Positions 6,417 through 7,193 of a stretch of DNA of 7,193 nucleotides are shown here, piece after piece. The notes beneath the pieces were generated by a model. That model ran no database searches. It was not told the DNA's origin and saw only the letters and a list, made by a program, of their open reading frames with translations. The first letter of the stretch is position 1. The number at the start of each line of letters is the position of its first letter. The translations under genes were made by a program, and so were the position numbers. The stretch lies in assembly GCA_003229995.1 (NCBI GenBank), contig QIGJ01000305.1, forward strand, positions 1-7,193, read 5' to 3'. The stretch is from Gammaproteobacteria bacterium (lineage in GTDB: Bacteria; Pseudomonadota; Gammaproteobacteria; SZUA-152).

Positions 6417-7001
6417 ATGGACAAAATGCACAAAAGTTGTTATTTGATGATGCGCGTTTTGTTGCTGCCAGTGTTGCTGGTGTTGTCATTAAATATACAG
6501 CAGGTCATGGCTTTTGAAGGGGACTATGTCTGGGAAGCGCGTTTTAAGACAAGTCTTGCGAAGGCACGATCTGGCCATCAGGTAAAAGATCAATACGCTG
6601 TTGGTGATATGTATATGCGTGGTCGTGGTACAGCAAAAAATGCTGCGAAGGCTTTGTATTGGTTTTTACTGGCGGCAAAACAGGGACATCGCAAAGCGGC
6701 TTACAAGGCAGGTTACCTTTATCTTTACAGCAGCGGTCTTCCGACCGGTGCATCCCCTAAACAGGCATTTCCCTGGATGAGAAAAGCGGCGCTTGCAGGA
6801 TATGCCCCGGCTCAGTACGAATTGGGGCGTCTGTTTTTTTCCGGTAAGGTTATCAAACGTAGTGAGCCACAGGCACTGAAGTGGCTGGGGCGGGCCAAAG
6901 CGGCGAATTATGCCCCGGCTCGTAAGGCGTTTGATCAAATGGTAAAGCGTTTGGTGAAAACCCAGACTGTTTTTATTGATCAGAATCGTGCGGCGAAATA
7001 A
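6417..7001 (+). CDS. Secreted Sel1-like repeat (SLR) protein
   Basis: This 194-residue protein has an N-terminal signal peptide and about three Sel1-like (TPR-related) repeats. Residues 13-30 are strongly hydrophobic (VLLLPVLLVLSL) and VMA at 30-32 gives a plausible signal peptidase I site before FEGDY, so the mature protein is probably periplasmic. The repeats span roughly 57-91 (AVGDMYMRGRGT, ALYWFLLAAKQG), 93-130 (AGYLYLYSSG, AFPWMRKAALAGY) and 131-165 (AQYELGRLFFSG, ALKWLGRAKAANY). Each keeps the A-x-x-x-L/A-G-x-x-Y/F and A-x-x-W-x-x-x-A-A pattern. SLR proteins usually act as scaffolds or adaptors; the partner here is unknown. The mature region is clearly basic. ATG 6417 follows a G-rich run (6408-6413) that may serve as ribosome site; the in-frame ATG at 6426 is an alternative that also keeps the signal peptide. 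Confidence 0.85.
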   Translation: MDKMHKSCYLMMRVLLLPVLLVLSLNIQQVMAFEGDYVWEARFKTSLAKARSGHQVKDQYAVGDMYMRGRGTAKNAAKALYWFLLAAKQGHRKAAYKAGYLYLYSSGLPTGASPKQAFPWMRKAALAGYAPAQYELGRLFFSGKVIKRSEPQALKWLGRAKAANYAPARKAFDQMVKRLVKTQTVFIDQNRAAK

Positions 7002-7006
7002 CAGAT

Positions 7007-7045
7007 GGCAAGCGGTTGATGTGACATTCAATCGCTATGTTTGCC
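7007..7045. terminator. Hairpin just after the Sel1-repeat gene, possible terminator without T-tract
   Basis: agcggttga (7011-7019) pairs with tcaatcgct (7028-7036) through eight pairs plus one G-T pair around an 8-base loop. ggca (7007-7010) can extend it by pairing with tgcc (7042-7045) across a 5-base bulge. It begins 5 bases after the TAA, where a terminator is expected. No run of T follows, so intrinsic termination is doubtful; it may instead stabilise the transcript end. Confidence 0.4.
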
Positions 7046-7193
7046 TTAGGAATGGAACACAATAACTGACACCATTGGCATCTTGGTCTCTGATTCAGAC
7101 TTGGCTTTACCTCCCTCATCCATGGGGTCGTCTGCTTCAGCCCGTCTTCGCTCGTTCTTCAATCACAAAAGCTCGAAATAAGAGTGACTGTTC
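7046..7193. repeat. Second, partial copy of the palindromic element (runs off the window)
   Basis: The end ttaggaatgg at 7046-7055, continuing to caataact at 7067, matches the outer arm of copy 1 (read inwards from about 1025 on the minus strand) with a one-base gap and a couple of changes. The core 7135-7180 matches 896-941 at 45 of 46 positions (only C913/T7152 differs), including the tandem 10-mers. Between end and core this copy is about 47 bases longer than the left arm of copy 1, and that middle part is largely unrelated. The second half of the expected palindrome lies beyond the window. Like copy 1, it lies just downstream of a gene. Confidence 0.75.

Noticed and set aside
896..7180. 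Repeats as the boundaries of a composite transposon or genomic island
   Set aside because: The interval holds ordinary chromosomal genes (M16 peptidase, yheU) with no transposase or integrase, and the two copies are unequal in structure. More likely two independent members of a dispersed family.

Overview
The window looks like a chromosomal segment of a gammaproteobacterium. The best taxonomic clue is the UPF0270/YheU gene, a family I know from Gammaproteobacteria. The Wzz-type chain-length protein and the long M16C peptidase fit that. A Cellvibrionales-like host is only a guess from the protein mix and moderate GC; no 16S or other marker is present.

Layout. (1) 1-804, plus strand: the end of a Wzz/chain-length-determinant membrane protein whose N-terminus lies upstream of the window, probably the last gene of a surface-polysaccharide locus. 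(2) 805-1056: the gap between two converging genes is almost filled by a long imperfect palindrome of about 170-220 bp. (3) 1057-3999, minus: a complete 980-residue PreP-like M16C zinc peptidase with intact metal ligands. (4) 4113-5030, minus: an unrecognised 305-residue protein with one N-terminal membrane anchor. (5) 5031-5310: a divergent regulatory region with a candidate promoter on each strand and an imperfect hairpin. (6) 5311-5526, plus: a 71-residue Pro/Gly/acidic, probably disordered protein with a strong ribosome binding site. (7) 5579-6189, minus: a two-gene unit, yheU followed by an HTH-less S24/LexA-fold protein that keeps the nucleophilic Ser but has Gly at the general-base Lys position. 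(8) 6417-7001, plus: a secreted Sel1-repeat protein. (9) 7002-7193: a hairpin and then a second, partial copy of the element at 834-1050.

The genes do not form one pathway. The Wzz gene belongs to envelope polysaccharide assembly. The peptidase probably clears oligopeptides. yheU and the S24-like gene are probably cotranscribed. The Sel1 protein is probably periplasmic. No mobile-element ORF, tRNA, rRNA or CRISPR was seen. The most noteworthy feature is the non-coding palindromic repeat present at both ends of the window, with a core (45 of 46 positions identical) better conserved than its outer end.
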